Source: Opitutus sp. GAS368 (GTDB taxonomy: Bacteria; Verrucomicrobiota; Verrucomicrobiia; Opitutales; Opitutaceae). Taken from it: a DNA stretch of 59,326 nucleotides. The notes under the pieces were generated by a model. That model was not told where the DNA came from and did no database searches. It saw only the letters and a list, made by a program, of their open reading frames with translations. Made by a program: the position numbers and the translations under genes. Position 1 is the stretch's first letter, and every line of letters starts with the position of its first letter. The DNA lies in the NCBI GenBank assembly GCA_945871085.1, contig CAMBVX010000003.1, forward strand, positions 1 through 59,326, in the 5' to 3' direction. This document shows positions 43,280 to 52,192 of this stretch, piece after piece.

Positions 43280-44560
43280 ATGGCCCAACTCATCGACATG
43301 CCAAAACTCAGCGACACCATGACGGTGGGCACGCTGGTCAAGTGGCTGAAAAAGGAAGGCGACGTCATCAAAGCTGGTGATATGCTCGCCGAGGTTGAAA
43401 CCGACAAAGCCACGATGGAGTTGGAGAGTTTCTTCTCCGGCACGCTGCTGAAAATATTTTCCGCCGCCGGCGCCCAAGTCGCCATTGGTGATCCGCTCTG
43501 TGCGATCGGCAAGCCCGGCGAGATCGTCACCGCTCCCGAACCAAAGACCGCTGCCCCAACTGCCGCCGCGCCCGCTGCCGTCGCGCCAGGTCCGATGCCA
43601 AGTTCCGCGCCAGCGCCCGTGCCATTCTCCAAACCGCAACCCCTGGTCCCCATCCCCTCCCAGCCGGACTCCGGTCGGGTGCGCATCTCACCGCTCGCCC
43701 GAAAGCTCGCCGCGGAAAAGAAGATCGATGTTACTCGCGTCACGGGCACTGGTCCAGGTGGTCGCATCGTCCGCGCCGACATCCTCGCCGCAGAGCTCAA
43801 CCCTCCGGCTGCGAAAACCGAGGCGGGTCGCACCTTCACCGGCGGCAACCTCTCAGCCCGCGGCCCCGTGCAAGAAGAACGCCTCGTTCCTGTTTCCACC
43901 ATGCGCGGCGTTATTGCCAAGCGTATGCTCGAATCGACGACCCAGATTCCCTACGTCTACCTCGACATTGAGCTGGATGCTGGCCCGCTCATGGCCCTCC
44001 GCGAGCAGCTCAACACCGGCCTTGAAAAAGACGGCGTCAAACTCTCCGTTAACGATTTTATCCTAAAGGCCTGCGCCGACGCCTTGCGCCGCGTGCCCGC
44101 CGTCAACGCCTCGTGGGAAGCCACGCACCTCCGCCACCATAGTGCTGCTCACGTCGCGTTTGCCGTGGCCATGGAAGACGGTCTCATCACCCCCGTGATC
44201 CGTGACGCGCATCTTAAGAGCATATTCCAGATCAGCACCGAGGCGAAATCGCTCGGTAAGAAAGCCAAGGAGAAAAAACTCGTGCCCGCCGAATTTACCG
44301 GTGGCACATTCTGCGTTTCCAATCTCGGCATGATGGGCATCCCGAAATTCACCGCCATCATCAACCCGCCTAATGCGGCCATCCTCGCGGTGGGCACGAC
44401 CGTGACCAAACCGGTCGTGAAAAATGGCCAGATCGTTATCGGTCAGACGCTCACAGTCACGCTTTCGTGCGACCACCGCGTCTTCGACGGCGCTGTTGGC
44501 GCTCGATTCCTCGGCGCGCTCAAGACGCTCTTGGAGTCGCCCGCGTTGCTCTTGGTCTGA
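43280..44560 (+). CDS. pdhC: Pyruvate dehydrogenase E2 (dihydrolipoyl acetyltransferase)
   Basis: 426 residues from the ATG at 43280. One lipoyl domain (IDMPKLSDTMTVGTLVKWLK with lipoyl lysine in VETDKATMELE). Ala/Pro linker, peripheral-subunit-binding domain (RISPLARKLAAEKKIDVTRV then GTGPGGRIVRADIL). Acetyltransferase domain with MRGVIAKRMLESTTQIPYVY, VNDFILKACADALRRVP, FCVSNLGMMGIPKFTAIINP and the active-site SCDHRVFDGAVGARFL. It lies 78 nt after pdhB; no E3 gene follows, so the complex probably uses the suc operon lpd. Confidence 0.95.
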   Translation: MAQLIDMPKLSDTMTVGTLVKWLKKEGDVIKAGDMLAEVETDKATMELESFFSGTLLKIFSAAGAQVAIGDPLCAIGKPGEIVTAPEPKTAAPTAAAPAAVAPGPMPSSAPAPVPFSKPQPLVPIPSQPDSGRVRISPLARKLAAEKKIDVTRVTGTGPGGRIVRADILAAELNPPAAKTEAGRTFTGGNLSARGPVQEERLVPVSTMRGVIAKRMLESTTQIPYVYLDIELDAGPLMALREQLNTGLEKDGVKLSVNDFILKACADALRRVPAVNASWEATHLRHHSAAHVAFAVAMEDGLITPVIRDAHLKSIFQISTEAKSLGKKAKEKKLVPAEFTGGTFCVSNLGMMGIPKFTAIINPPNAAILAVGTTVTKPVVKNGQIVIGQTLTVTLSCDHRVFDGAVGARFLGALKTLLESPALLLV

Positions 44561-44790
44561 ACGCTGGCACACACGACGCCATTTCCGCCGAACCGATGGC
44601 CTTCCGTGGCGTAGTCGGGCCGCGGCCGCTTCCAGCGGGCCGCACTGGGTTCTCCAACGGTTGTTTCACGCGCGAATTTCGGGTACTGATCTCGGCCACC
44701 GATTGCTGCCAAAGGCGATTAAACGCCAGGCTGTCCGAGGTTTCATTTCGCCTCATCGGCGAATCCCTATCGCGCCCCGGTTGATGCTCA

Positions 44791-45741
44791 TCACCGCCGC
44801 GCTTGCCCCCACGCGAGCAAACCACACAGCCCGAAACCCACCGCGTTGATCGTGCCGTGCACGGCGCGCATCCATGGCGCCGTCAACCACCCCATCGTCG
44901 CTCCCGAAAGCCCGGGCGCCGCGTAAGCCGCCGCCAGCGCCATCCCGAAAAAAAGCGCGACGCCCGCGACGAAAAACAGCCCGCGTTGCACCATCGCACC
45001 ATTCGCGTTTCCGTTGGCTTCGAGCGCGAGTCGCACGTGCAGCACCGCCACGGCGCTGCCCGCCAGCGCCAGTCCACATCCGGCCGCCCCTTCGAACGCC
45101 GGCCCCCAACCCAGCTGTTTCGCGGTGATACCCGCTGCCACCGCCGGCACCCCCAAGAGCACCCCGACTGCCGCGCGAGTGGCGAACCGCGACTCCGGAA
45201 ACGCCCGCACCGTCAGCCCGGCTAACAACGGCAGCAATAATCCCGCGAAATGAAAATGCACCGCCGTCAGCGTCACGATAGCCTCGTCAAACCCGAGCGG
45301 TCGATACCCCGCCCGATCCGCAAAAACCCACGTTCCGCCTACGCCCAGAAAGATGAACGCGAGGTCGCCGCACACCCGATCGAAAGATCGCCGCCATCCC
45401 CCGTGCCGCGCGCGCAGCCAACCCGCCGTCGCAATCATTCCGCACACGACCACCCACGGCAACGCCGCGAGCGCCGCCACTCCACCCGCCGGCAATCCAC
45501 AAGCCCACGCGAGCAACAGGGCCGCTGGCAATTGCGCCACCCGCGTCCAAGCCACCCACCATACCGCCCGGTCGGCCTCGTCCTGATCGTCCGTCAGTTC
45601 CAACGCGAGCGGCACCAAGACGAGCGCGGCGAACAGCAACATCGCTTGCGCCCACGCCCCATGCTGAAAACTCGGCACGCGCCACGCAGTCCACGCCGCC
45701 CACACCACTCCGCCGGCCACGGCCCGTTGGTGGGCATTCAT
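44791..45741 (-). CDS. YndJ-like multi-pass membrane protein
   Basis: 316 residues from the ATG at 45741; the longer open frame upstream is antisense to the nucleosidase gene and low in meaning. Nine or ten hydrophobic segments are visible. The family-typical stretch is EAIVTLTAVHFHFAGLLLPLLAGL, with histidines in a membrane segment, followed by GITAKQLGWGPAFE and near the end GWLTAPWMRAVHGTINAVGFGLCGLLAW. YndJ proteins are annotated as transporter-like but have no established substrate. The gene is convergent with pdhC and divergent from the nucleosidase gene. Confidence 0.75.
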   Translation of the reverse strand: MNAHQRAVAGGVVWAAWTAWRVPSFQHGAWAQAMLLFAALVLVPLALELTDDQDEADRAVWWVAWTRVAQLPAALLLAWACGLPAGGVAALAALPWVVVCGMIATAGWLRARHGGWRRSFDRVCGDLAFIFLGVGGTWVFADRAGYRPLGFDEAIVTLTAVHFHFAGLLLPLLAGLTVRAFPESRFATRAAVGVLLGVPAVAAGITAKQLGWGPAFEGAAGCGLALAGSAVAVLHVRLALEANGNANGAMVQRGLFFVAGVALFFGMALAAAYAAPGLSGATMGWLTAPWMRAVHGTINAVGFGLCGLLAWGQARR

Positions 45742-45869
45742 GTTCGATTTCCTTTCCGGCCTCCAGTGCGCACTAAAATCATTCGTCCCATCGAGCCGCG
45801 CGCGCCGCCGCTCTGCAAGCTCTGCCCATTCCGTCGTCTCCTCCCCTCTCCTTTCGCCCGGCCTCATCT

Positions 45870-45901
45870 TTTTCGTGTGTTTCGGGTGTTTCGTGATTTC
45901 C
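45870..45901. repeat. TTTCGTGTG 9-nt array upstream of the AMP nucleosidase gene
   Basis: Units TTTTTCGTG, TGTTTCGGG, TGTTTCGTG, ATTTCC end 8 nt before the ATG at 45910. This is the only array here with a 9-nt unit. Confidence 0.75.
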
Positions 45902-45909
45902 TCCACTGC

Positions 45910-46680
45910 ATGAAATCGCGCAAAGACATCGTCGAAAACTGGCTGCCCCGTTACACCGGCGTGCCTCTTAAGGAATTCGGCGAATACATTCTCCTGACCA
46001 ATTTCGATCGTTACGTCCACCTCTTCGCCCAGTGGCACCGCGTGCCGATTCGCGGTAGAGATAAACCGATGCCTAGTGCCACGGCCGGCGATATCACGAT
46101 CATCAATTTCGGCATGGGCAGCGCCACTGCCGCCACCGTGATGGACCTCCTCAGTGCGATCAAACCCAAGGCGGTCCTCTTCCTTGGTAAATGCGGGGGC
46201 CTGAAACATCGCGCCGAACTCGGCGATCTCATCCTCCCCATCGCGGCCATCCGCGGCGAGGGCACGAGCAACGACTACTTCCCTCCCGAGGTGCCCTCGC
46301 TCCCGGCCTTCGCACTTCAGAAAGCGATCTCGACCACGATCCGCGACTTCGCCCGCGATTACTGGACCGGCACCGTTTACACCACCAACCGCCGCGTCTG
46401 GGAACACGACGAAGTCTTCAAAAAATATCTTAAAAAAATCCGCGCTCTCGCGATCGACATGGAGACCGCCACGATCTTCATCACCGGTTTCTACAACGAA
46501 ATCACCACCGGCGCACTCCTGCTCGTTTCCGACCAACCGATGACGCCCGACGGCATCAAGACCGCCGAAAGCGACAAACAGATCGATGAAACCTACGTCA
46601 ACGATCACCTCAAGATCGGCATCGCCTCGCTCAAGCAGCTCATCAACAAGGGCGTCACCGTAAAGCACCTGAAGTTCTGA
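45910..46680 (+). CDS. amn: AMP nucleosidase, short form
   Basis: Cleaves the N-glycosidic bond of AMP to adenine and ribose 5-phosphate, tuning the adenylate pool. 256 residues from the ATG at 45910. It opens RKDIVENWLPRYTGVPLKEFGEYILLTNF and carries the nucleoside-phosphorylase fold: TIINFGMGSATAATVMDLL, VLFLGKCGGLKHRAELGDLI, EGTSNDYFP, VYTTNRRVWEHDEVF, AIDMETATIFITGF and LVSDQPMTPDGIKT. It lacks the extra N-terminal domain of the 484-residue E. coli enzyme, matching the short form known from Bacteroidetes. A purine phosphorylase role cannot be excluded. Confidence 0.85.
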   Translation: MKSRKDIVENWLPRYTGVPLKEFGEYILLTNFDRYVHLFAQWHRVPIRGRDKPMPSATAGDITIINFGMGSATAATVMDLLSAIKPKAVLFLGKCGGLKHRAELGDLILPIAAIRGEGTSNDYFPPEVPSLPAFALQKAISTTIRDFARDYWTGTVYTTNRRVWEHDEVFKKYLKKIRALAIDMETATIFITGFYNEITTGALLLVSDQPMTPDGIKTAESDKQIDETYVNDHLKIGIASLKQLINKGVTVKHLKF

Positions 46681-46771
46681 ACGCCCGTCGCCCTTTGTAG
46701 GCGCGGCCGGTGGCCAGGTATTCCGCCTCTCCGGTCGGTTGTCGGCCCGGCCAGCGGTCGCGAACTCCGCC

Positions 46772-47710
46772 TCAGTTTACCACCTGAAACTCAAACGGCG
46801 TGAACACTTCGCTGCCCCCCAAGTTTACCTGCGCCCAGATAACATACCTCCCCGCGCGGGGAATGGTGATTTTGAAATTCAACTCCGGGCGCAACGCATC
46901 CGGTTTTTTATCCAAATCAACCTCGGCGGGATGCAAGTGCGCGAAGCCACTCCGCACCTCGTCAAACGCCACGAGATGCGCCAACGCACCCATCACCGGT
47001 TCCATCGGCACAGCCCCGCCGTCCGCGCGGGTCACCGAGAATTTCAAATCCGTCGGTTGCCCCGCTCGCAACGGTGCCACCACGGGGACCAATTCAAACG
47101 CATAAGTCCGCCGCTCGTCGTCGGACCACCCCAGCCCGTTCGCACCACGTTCCGCGGCCACCCCAGCGACCACCGCGTCGGCGCTCGCGTACAATCCCCG
47201 TCCCGTCGCCAGCGGGGTGAAGTCAGCAAACACCCGATACGCCCCGCCCAACCGCGGCGTCCACGTCACGGTCCACTCACCTCGCGTCCGCCCCGGCTCG
47301 GGATGCACGTGCTGGTAGTCGGTCAACGAAGGATCGACGATTAACAGGTGCAGCTTTCGCGTGTGCGCCACAAGCAGATCCTGCGGTTCGATGAATTTCC
47401 CGCTCGACGTTTGTAATACCACCACCCCCGTGGCCTCGCGGCCGGCCATCGGAGCCACCTCCCAGCGCGTGGTCATCGCGACTGGCGACGGCACCGCCAC
47501 CACCGGGATGAACTGCGGATTTGACGGATCGCAAAATTCGATCGCGTTCTGCCCACCCACGCGAAAATCCATGTGATTCAGATTCGTGCCCGTCGGCAGG
47601 AATCGCATGCCCCAAAACACCGCGAGCGCCCCCGACGTGATCCACGCAATTTGCTTCCATTGTTTTGATTCCAGCGCCGCCGTCGCTGTCGTCACCTTCG
47701 CTGCGCTCAC
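46772..47710 (-). CDS. Membrane-anchored protein with HxHPE and HLHP motifs, possible copper-site protein
   Basis: 312 residues from a GTG at 47710 that overlaps the SCO gene's TGA as GTGA, so the two are translationally coupled. One N-terminal membrane helix (IAWITSGALAVFWGMRFL) precedes a beta-rich exported region. Visible are KLHLLIVDPSLTDYQHVHPEP, MGALAHLVAFDEVRSGFAHLHP and VIWAQVNLGGSEVFTPFEFQV, an Ig-like ending. The paired His motifs (HVHPE, HLHP) resemble metal ligands. Position beside CusF-SCO and the oxidase genes suggests copper handling in oxidase assembly; this is inference. No named family recognised. Confidence 0.7.
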   Translation of the reverse strand: MSAAKVTTATAALESKQWKQIAWITSGALAVFWGMRFLPTGTNLNHMDFRVGGQNAIEFCDPSNPQFIPVVAVPSPVAMTTRWEVAPMAGREATGVVVLQTSSGKFIEPQDLLVAHTRKLHLLIVDPSLTDYQHVHPEPGRTRGEWTVTWTPRLGGAYRVFADFTPLATGRGLYASADAVVAGVAAERGANGLGWSDDERRTYAFELVPVVAPLRAGQPTDLKFSVTRADGGAVPMEPVMGALAHLVAFDEVRSGFAHLHPAEVDLDKKPDALRPELNFKITIPRAGRYVIWAQVNLGGSEVFTPFEFQVVN

Positions 47711-48678
47711 TTCCGCATCCTCGCTACAAATTCCTTCGGCTCCCACGCACTGCCGTCTGCGCGGTGCACGATCTTTCCGTCTGGTCCGATCAGCAACGTC
47801 GTGAGCGTGTGTTGCAAGAGGTCGCCCTTGAGTTCCGCGATCACTCCAAACTGCGTCAGTAAATCCCGCACCGCCGCCTCCGGTCCGGTGAGCAATGAAA
47901 AATTCTCCGTGTCGATCCCTCGCGCCACCGCGTACTCCTTCAAGACTCCGGGCGTATCGTAGGCCGGCTCGAGCGTGATCGATACAAATTCAATTTCCTT
48001 GGCCTCCGCTTCTGCCGCCATTTTCTGCGCGGCGATCATCTTGGTGGTCGAAGCCGGGCACATCGTCACGACCGGACAACGGGTGAAAATGAAATTCATC
48101 AGCACCATCTTCCCGCGAAACCGCCCGCTCTGCACCACGCGTCCCTCTTGGTCGAACAGCGCGAAATCCGGGATCGCCTCGCCCACCTCGCGATACGCAT
48201 TTTTGCCGCGCGTAAACGTATCTTGCCGCAACTGCATCGCACCGGCCGCGACCGCCGACGTCGTCGCGGTGTCGTTTGGCCAGATTTTCTCCAAGCGAAA
48301 ATCGCCGTCCTTGCTCGGGATCATCTCTGCCCGGATTTTCTGCCCCGGCTTCGCCCCGGCCGCATCGCCGCTCGAAACCAAAAACTCCATCGTAATCGCC
48401 GGCATGTAGCCCTTGATCTCGTCATGAAACACGACGAGCACTTTTTTCGCCAAGTCCACCGAGACGATCTCTCCGGTTAGCGCATAACGTTCCGCCGCCA
48501 CCACCTTTACCGTCGTTGCCCCCTCCGTCTCCCCCTGACCCGGGACCGACGACACCGGCGCAGTCGTGGTTGTCTTGCCCACGTCTTTCACCTGCACCGA
48601 CTTTTCCGCTGGTGAGCAGGCCACGAGGCCGAGCGACCATGTCGCACCGACCCAGATGACGGCAGCATAAGATTTCAT
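47707..48678 (-). CDS. CusF-like / SCO1-SenC fusion lipoprotein
   Basis: 323 residues from the ATG at 48678 with a lipobox (LGLVAC, C21). Residues about 60-130 resemble a CusF-type periplasmic copper-binding domain (YALTGEIVSVDLAKKVLVVF, KGYMPAITMEF). The rest is SCO1/SenC: IPDFALFDQEGRVVQ, MNFIFTRCPVVTMCPAS (two Cys separated by five residues, a longer spacing than the usual CxxxC) and DLLQHTLTTLLIGPDG with the copper-binding His. It should deliver copper to the CuA site of CoxB. The two modules joined in one protein could hand copper directly from storage to insertion. It is divergent from ctaA. Confidence 0.85.
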   Translation of the reverse strand: MKSYAAVIWVGATWSLGLVACSPAEKSVQVKDVGKTTTTAPVSSVPGQGETEGATTVKVVAAERYALTGEIVSVDLAKKVLVVFHDEIKGYMPAITMEFLVSSGDAAGAKPGQKIRAEMIPSKDGDFRLEKIWPNDTATTSAVAAGAMQLRQDTFTRGKNAYREVGEAIPDFALFDQEGRVVQSGRFRGKMVLMNFIFTRCPVVTMCPASTTKMIAAQKMAAEAEAKEIEFVSITLEPAYDTPGVLKEYAVARGIDTENFSLLTGPEAAVRDLLTQFGVIAELKGDLLQHTLTTLLIGPDGKIVHRADGSAWEPKEFVARMRK

Positions 48679-48764
48679 CACACTACGGATTCGCTCGCAG
48701 ATAACTTTGTCAAAGGGTTTGCGGACGACAGTTCCCGACCTTCTTCTGACCGGTCAACTTACTC

Positions 48765-49748
48765 ATGGCCTCGTCCTCCCACGCTCCACTCACTGCCACC
48801 CACCAGCCTCGGCTCGCGCTCTTTGCCGCCTGCGCCAGCATTTGGGTTTTTGTGCTGGTTGCGTTGGGCGCGTTCACCACGAGCATTGGTGCCGGGATGG
48901 CCTTCGTCGACTGGCCGCTTTCGAATGGCTCGGTCAACCCCGCCGGTTGGCTCACCGACATCGCGATGTTTGCCGAACATTCACATCGGCTCTCGGGCGC
49001 GACGATGGGGCTCATCGCCATCGCCCTCGCAATTTGGCTTTACCGCACGGAATCCCGGGCGTGGTTGCGCCGCCTCGGTTGGGTCGGCCTAGTCATCGTC
49101 GGCCTCCAAGGCTTTATCGGCGGCCAGCGCGTCTTGCTCGACGCCACGCACGTCCCGGGTTTCGAAATGTCGCTTGGCCAGATGCTCCGCGTGCCCCACG
49201 GAGTTCTGGCGCACATTTACGTCTGTCTCCTGATTGCGATCGCCGCCGCCTGCTCGAAGTCCTGGATTGAGCAACCGCACGCCAGCAGCCCCCGCGTTCG
49301 CCGCATCGCTGTCGTCTGCACTGCACTCCTGCTCGTGCAGCTAGTGATCGCGGTCTTCATTCGTCACAACGCGGCCGGCCTCGCCATCCCCTTCTTCCCC
49401 TACTCCACGGCGCAAAACGCTCTCTTGCCCCCCCAGTGGGATTTCCGCGTTGCACTCCAATTCGCTCACCGCGTCATGGCTCTTGTGCTCACCGTTGCGC
49501 TGCCCGCCCTCGTCATTTTCGTCCGTCGCGACCGCGCCTCGACGCTACCGATGCGCGCCGCCGCGTCCGCGCTGATCAGTCTCCTCACCCTGCAAATCTT
49601 CCTCGGTGCCCAGATTATCTGGACCTTCCGCCGCTCCGATGTGACCACCGCTCACGTCATCGTGGGTGCGCTCACCCTCGCTACGACTTTTTGGCTCACG
49701 TGGACGGCCCACCGCGATTCACTTGAGCAACGTTCTCTCGCACCATGA
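48765..49748 (+). CDS. ctaA: Heme A synthase
   Basis: Oxidises heme O to heme A for the oxidase. 327 residues from the ATG at 48765, eight hydrophobic segments. Conserved histidines appear in FAEHSHRLSGATMGLIAI, RVPHGVLAHIYVCLL, ALQFAHRVMALVL and TAHVIVGALT, the four positions of the COX15/CtaA heme ligands. The N-terminal GAFTTSIGAGMAFVDWPLSNG is also typical. Its stop overlaps the ctaB start (ATGA at 49745). Confidence 0.92.
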   Translation: MASSSHAPLTATHQPRLALFAACASIWVFVLVALGAFTTSIGAGMAFVDWPLSNGSVNPAGWLTDIAMFAEHSHRLSGATMGLIAIALAIWLYRTESRAWLRRLGWVGLVIVGLQGFIGGQRVLLDATHVPGFEMSLGQMLRVPHGVLAHIYVCLLIAIAAACSKSWIEQPHASSPRVRRIAVVCTALLLVQLVIAVFIRHNAAGLAIPFFPYSTAQNALLPPQWDFRVALQFAHRVMALVLTVALPALVIFVRRDRASTLPMRAAASALISLLTLQIFLGAQIIWTFRRSDVTTAHVIVGALTLATTFWLTWTAHRDSLEQRSLAP

Positions 49749-50635
49749 CCATCGAAGCCGCGCCCACCGCCTCCGCGAAATTGCGGGACTATCTCGAGCT
49801 CACGAAACCCCGGCTCAGCCTGCTCTCCGTGCTCACCGCGCTCGTCGGCTATTTGGCCACGCGCCCACCGTCTAATCCCTCCAAGCTATTCTTTTTACTG
49901 ATCGGCACCTCGCTCGCCGCCGGGGGCGTCGCCGCGCTAAATCAATGGCTGGAGAGCGACACCGATGCGCAAATGAAGCGCACCGCTGACCGCCCCATTC
50001 CCACCGGCAAAGTCGCCTCCGGCTCCGCATTCGTCCTCGGTGCGTTGATGTGCATCGCCTCGCTGTTTCTGCTCTTCGCGAAAGTAAACCTGCCCGCCTG
50101 CCTCTTCACGCTGCTCACCATTTTTTCGTATCTCGGCTGGTATACCCCGGCGAAACGCTGGTCCATTTGGAGCACCGAGATCGGGGCCATCGCCGGCGCG
50201 TTTCCTCCGCTCATCGGCTGGGCGGCCGGTGAAGGTCGCGTCACTACTCTTGGTTGGATTCTCTTCGGCATTCTCTTTTTTTGGCAAATTCCTCACTTCA
50301 TGGCGATCGCGTGGATTTACCGCCGCGACTATTCGGTCGTGCATTTTCCCATGCTCCCCGTGCGTGACGAAGCCGGCGGCAAAGTTGCCGCGTGGTCGCT
50401 CTTCAACACGCTCGCCCTGGTCGTGGTGAGTTTGCTCCCCGTCTACTGCGGATTCGCTTCCCTCGCTTATGGCCTGGCCGCCGCCGCCGGGGGCGCGTGG
50501 TTCGTCTGGCGCGCCGCCGTTTTCCTGCGGGCCGACGGTCGGGACGTCTCCGCCCGTAAACTTTTCCTGTGCTCGATCGCGTACCTCCCTCTTGTCTTGG
50601 GCGCACTCGTCGCCGACCGGATGATAAATTTCTGA
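49745..50635 (+). CDS. ctaB: Protoheme IX farnesyltransferase (heme O synthase)
   Basis: Adds the farnesyl group to heme B. 296 residues from the ATG at 49745. It shows DYLELTKPRLSLLSVLTALVGY and the prenyl-binding AALNQWLESDTDAQMKRTADRPIP (NxxxDxxxD type), then TPAKRWSIWSTEIGAIAGAF with PPLIGWAAGEG and FFWQIPHFMAIAWIYRRDY. About eight membrane segments. It overlaps ctaA by 4 nt and forms the heme A route with it. Confidence 0.95.
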   Translation: MTIEAAPTASAKLRDYLELTKPRLSLLSVLTALVGYLATRPPSNPSKLFFLLIGTSLAAGGVAALNQWLESDTDAQMKRTADRPIPTGKVASGSAFVLGALMCIASLFLLFAKVNLPACLFTLLTIFSYLGWYTPAKRWSIWSTEIGAIAGAFPPLIGWAAGEGRVTTLGWILFGILFFWQIPHFMAIAWIYRRDYSVVHFPMLPVRDEAGGKVAAWSLFNTLALVVVSLLPVYCGFASLAYGLAAAAGGAWFVWRAAVFLRADGRDVSARKLFLCSIAYLPLVLGALVADRMINF

Positions 50636-50728
50636 ACTGCCCCGCGAATAATCGACGGCGCACTGCAATCCATGCCGTTAAGTTGCGCCTGCCACTAATC
50701 TCTTCCTCGCCTCTTCGCCTGTTCCACC

Positions 50729-51163
50729 ATGACCGTCTCCGACATTCCTGCCATCAATGCCACGCTCAACGGCATCGCCTCGCTCCTGCTCACCGCCGGA
50801 TTCATTTTGATCAAGACTGGTCGTAAAGACGCGCACCGTCGCGTGATGATCTCGGCGTGCATCATCTCGGTGATTTTTCTCTTCGGGTATGTCTCCCACA
50901 AGATTCTCGTGCAGGGCGTGCACACGCCCTTCGGTGGTCACGGTCTCATCGCCAAAATTTACTACACGATGCTGATCTCGCACATTATTCTCGCCGCCAG
51001 CATTGGTTACCTTGTGCCCCGCACCTTTCTGTTTGCGATTCGTGGCGATTTTGAAAACCACAAACGTTGGGCGAAATTCACGTTCCCCATCTGGTATTAC
51101 GTCAGTGCCACCGGCGTCCTCGTCTATTTCTTCCTCTATCAGTGGTGGCCCGCCGCCCGCTGA
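50729..51163 (+). CDS. DUF420 (CtaM-like) membrane protein
   Basis: 144 residues with four hydrophobic segments (LNGIASLLLTAGFILI, ISACIISVIFLFGYVSHKIL, MLISHIILAASIGYLV, IWYYVSATGVLVYFFLY). Family hallmarks are KDAHRRVMISA, the HKILVQG segment, ISHIILA and HKRWAKFTFPIWYYVSATGV. DUF420 proteins accompany aa3/caa3 oxidases and are needed for their assembly in Bacillus (CtaM). It follows ctaB by 93 nt. Confidence 0.9.
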   Translation: MTVSDIPAINATLNGIASLLLTAGFILIKTGRKDAHRRVMISACIISVIFLFGYVSHKILVQGVHTPFGGHGLIAKIYYTMLISHIILAASIGYLVPRTFLFAIRGDFENHKRWAKFTFPIWYYVSATGVLVYFFLYQWWPAAR

Positions 51164-51430
51164 TCCGCGCGACTGCCGGCACCACACGCCTCGGTGCGCC
51201 GCAGCCCGCCCGACGTCGCTCCCTCCGAGAGTGTCGGCCGAGAGCGCTCTAACCCGTTGGCCCCGCCAGGTCCCTCCCCCTCCGTGCCTCCCCGCTATTT
51301 GGCAGGCACTTTTTGCCAGCCCAACTCGGCTTGCAGAAAAAATCTTCGCGCTCAAAAAGATTCTCGTCCGCCGACATTGTTCGCCAGCGCCGCCAAGCGA
51401 CGAGCATTCAAAGACGCGCAGGCAGAAGAC
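51164..51430. other. Spacer, no gene seen
   Basis: The 3' ends of the DUF420 gene and the azurin-like gene face each other across about 345 nt. This part shows no supported frame and no recognisable RNA. The terminator at 51431-51460 lies at its right side. Confidence 0.5.
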
Positions 51431-51460
51431 ATAAAAAAGCCGGGCGTGGCAGCCCGGCTT
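51431..51460 (-). terminator. Intrinsic terminator of the azurin-like gene
   Basis: Arms AAGCCGGGC (51437-51445) and GCCCGGCTT (52-60) around GTGGCA. Read on the minus strand it ends in TTTTTTAT, so it terminates the azurin-like gene. In the plus direction the T-run is absent. Confidence 0.88.
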
Positions 51461-51507
51461 CAGTGACTGGAGAACAGCGACGCCGTCGTCGTGTTTTCCC
51501 TGTCGTA

Positions 51508-52026
51508 TTATTTGACGATCAACACGCCCTTCATGCCGACGGCGAAATGCGCGGGAAACGAGCAAACATACGGATATTCGCCAGCCTTGAGATCCTTGAG
51601 GATGATCTCCTCGCTCTTGCGAGGCCCAAGCAGCGCAGTCGCCGCGACCACTTGGCCTTTCAGTGATTCAGGAATGTAGTCAGTGGCCTTCGCAGTCATG
51701 GCGGCAGCGCAAAATGCCCCGCCATCGGTGCCGGGCTTGAGCACGACGAGGTTGTGGCCCATCGCCTCTTTCGGAAGGGTGCCATTGTTGGTCAGCACTA
51801 TCTTGATCGTCTCACCGGCCTTGGCCTCGATCGTCGCGAGGCTGAATTTCATCGTGTCATTCGCCGTGATCTCAATCACCCGGGGAGCGGCGGCCGCCGG
51901 GGCAGCGACCGCAGCAGCCTTCACCGGAGCGGTCGACGTCGCCGCAGCAGGAGCGACGTCTTTCTGGCCGCAGCCAGAGAGAGCAATGGCGAGAAGAGAA
52001 ACAACGAAAGGGAAACGAATATTCAT
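51508..52026 (-). CDS. Azurin-like cupredoxin lipoprotein
   Basis: 172 residues from the ATG at 52026 with a lipobox (LSGC, C19). An Ala-rich linker precedes the cupredoxin fold: KPGTDGG, GHNLVVL (H91) and YPYVCSFPAHFAVGMKGVL (C155, H160, M165), spaced C-4-H-4-M as in azurin, with the loop PKEAMGHN. A type 1 copper electron carrier on the periplasmic side of a membrane is expected, and the likely partner is the adjacent caa3 oxidase, though this is inferred from position. It is divergent from coxB. Confidence 0.93.
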   Translation of the reverse strand: MNIRFPFVVSLLAIALSGCGQKDVAPAAATSTAPVKAAAVAAPAAAAPRVIEITANDTMKFSLATIEAKAGETIKIVLTNNGTLPKEAMGHNLVVLKPGTDGGAFCAAAMTAKATDYIPESLKGQVVAATALLGPRKSEEIILKDLKAGEYPYVCSFPAHFAVGMKGVLIVK

Positions 52027-52192
52027 GGGACGCGGAACGTGGGAGGCCGCCGGACAACTTGCAAACCAGAAGGCAAAGAAGCGCCCGGCGCTAATGTCGG
52101 ACGCAGCGCGGTTAATAATTTGGCGGTCATCGTGCTGAAGATTGCGCGCCGCACGTAGCACTGAAACAAAATCTCTGAATATGGCTTGAAAT

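Noticed and set aside
44791-46668. Longer open frame upstream of the YndJ-like start
   Set aside because: The extra part is antisense to the nucleosidase gene and has no membrane segments; the ATG at 45741 starts the protein.
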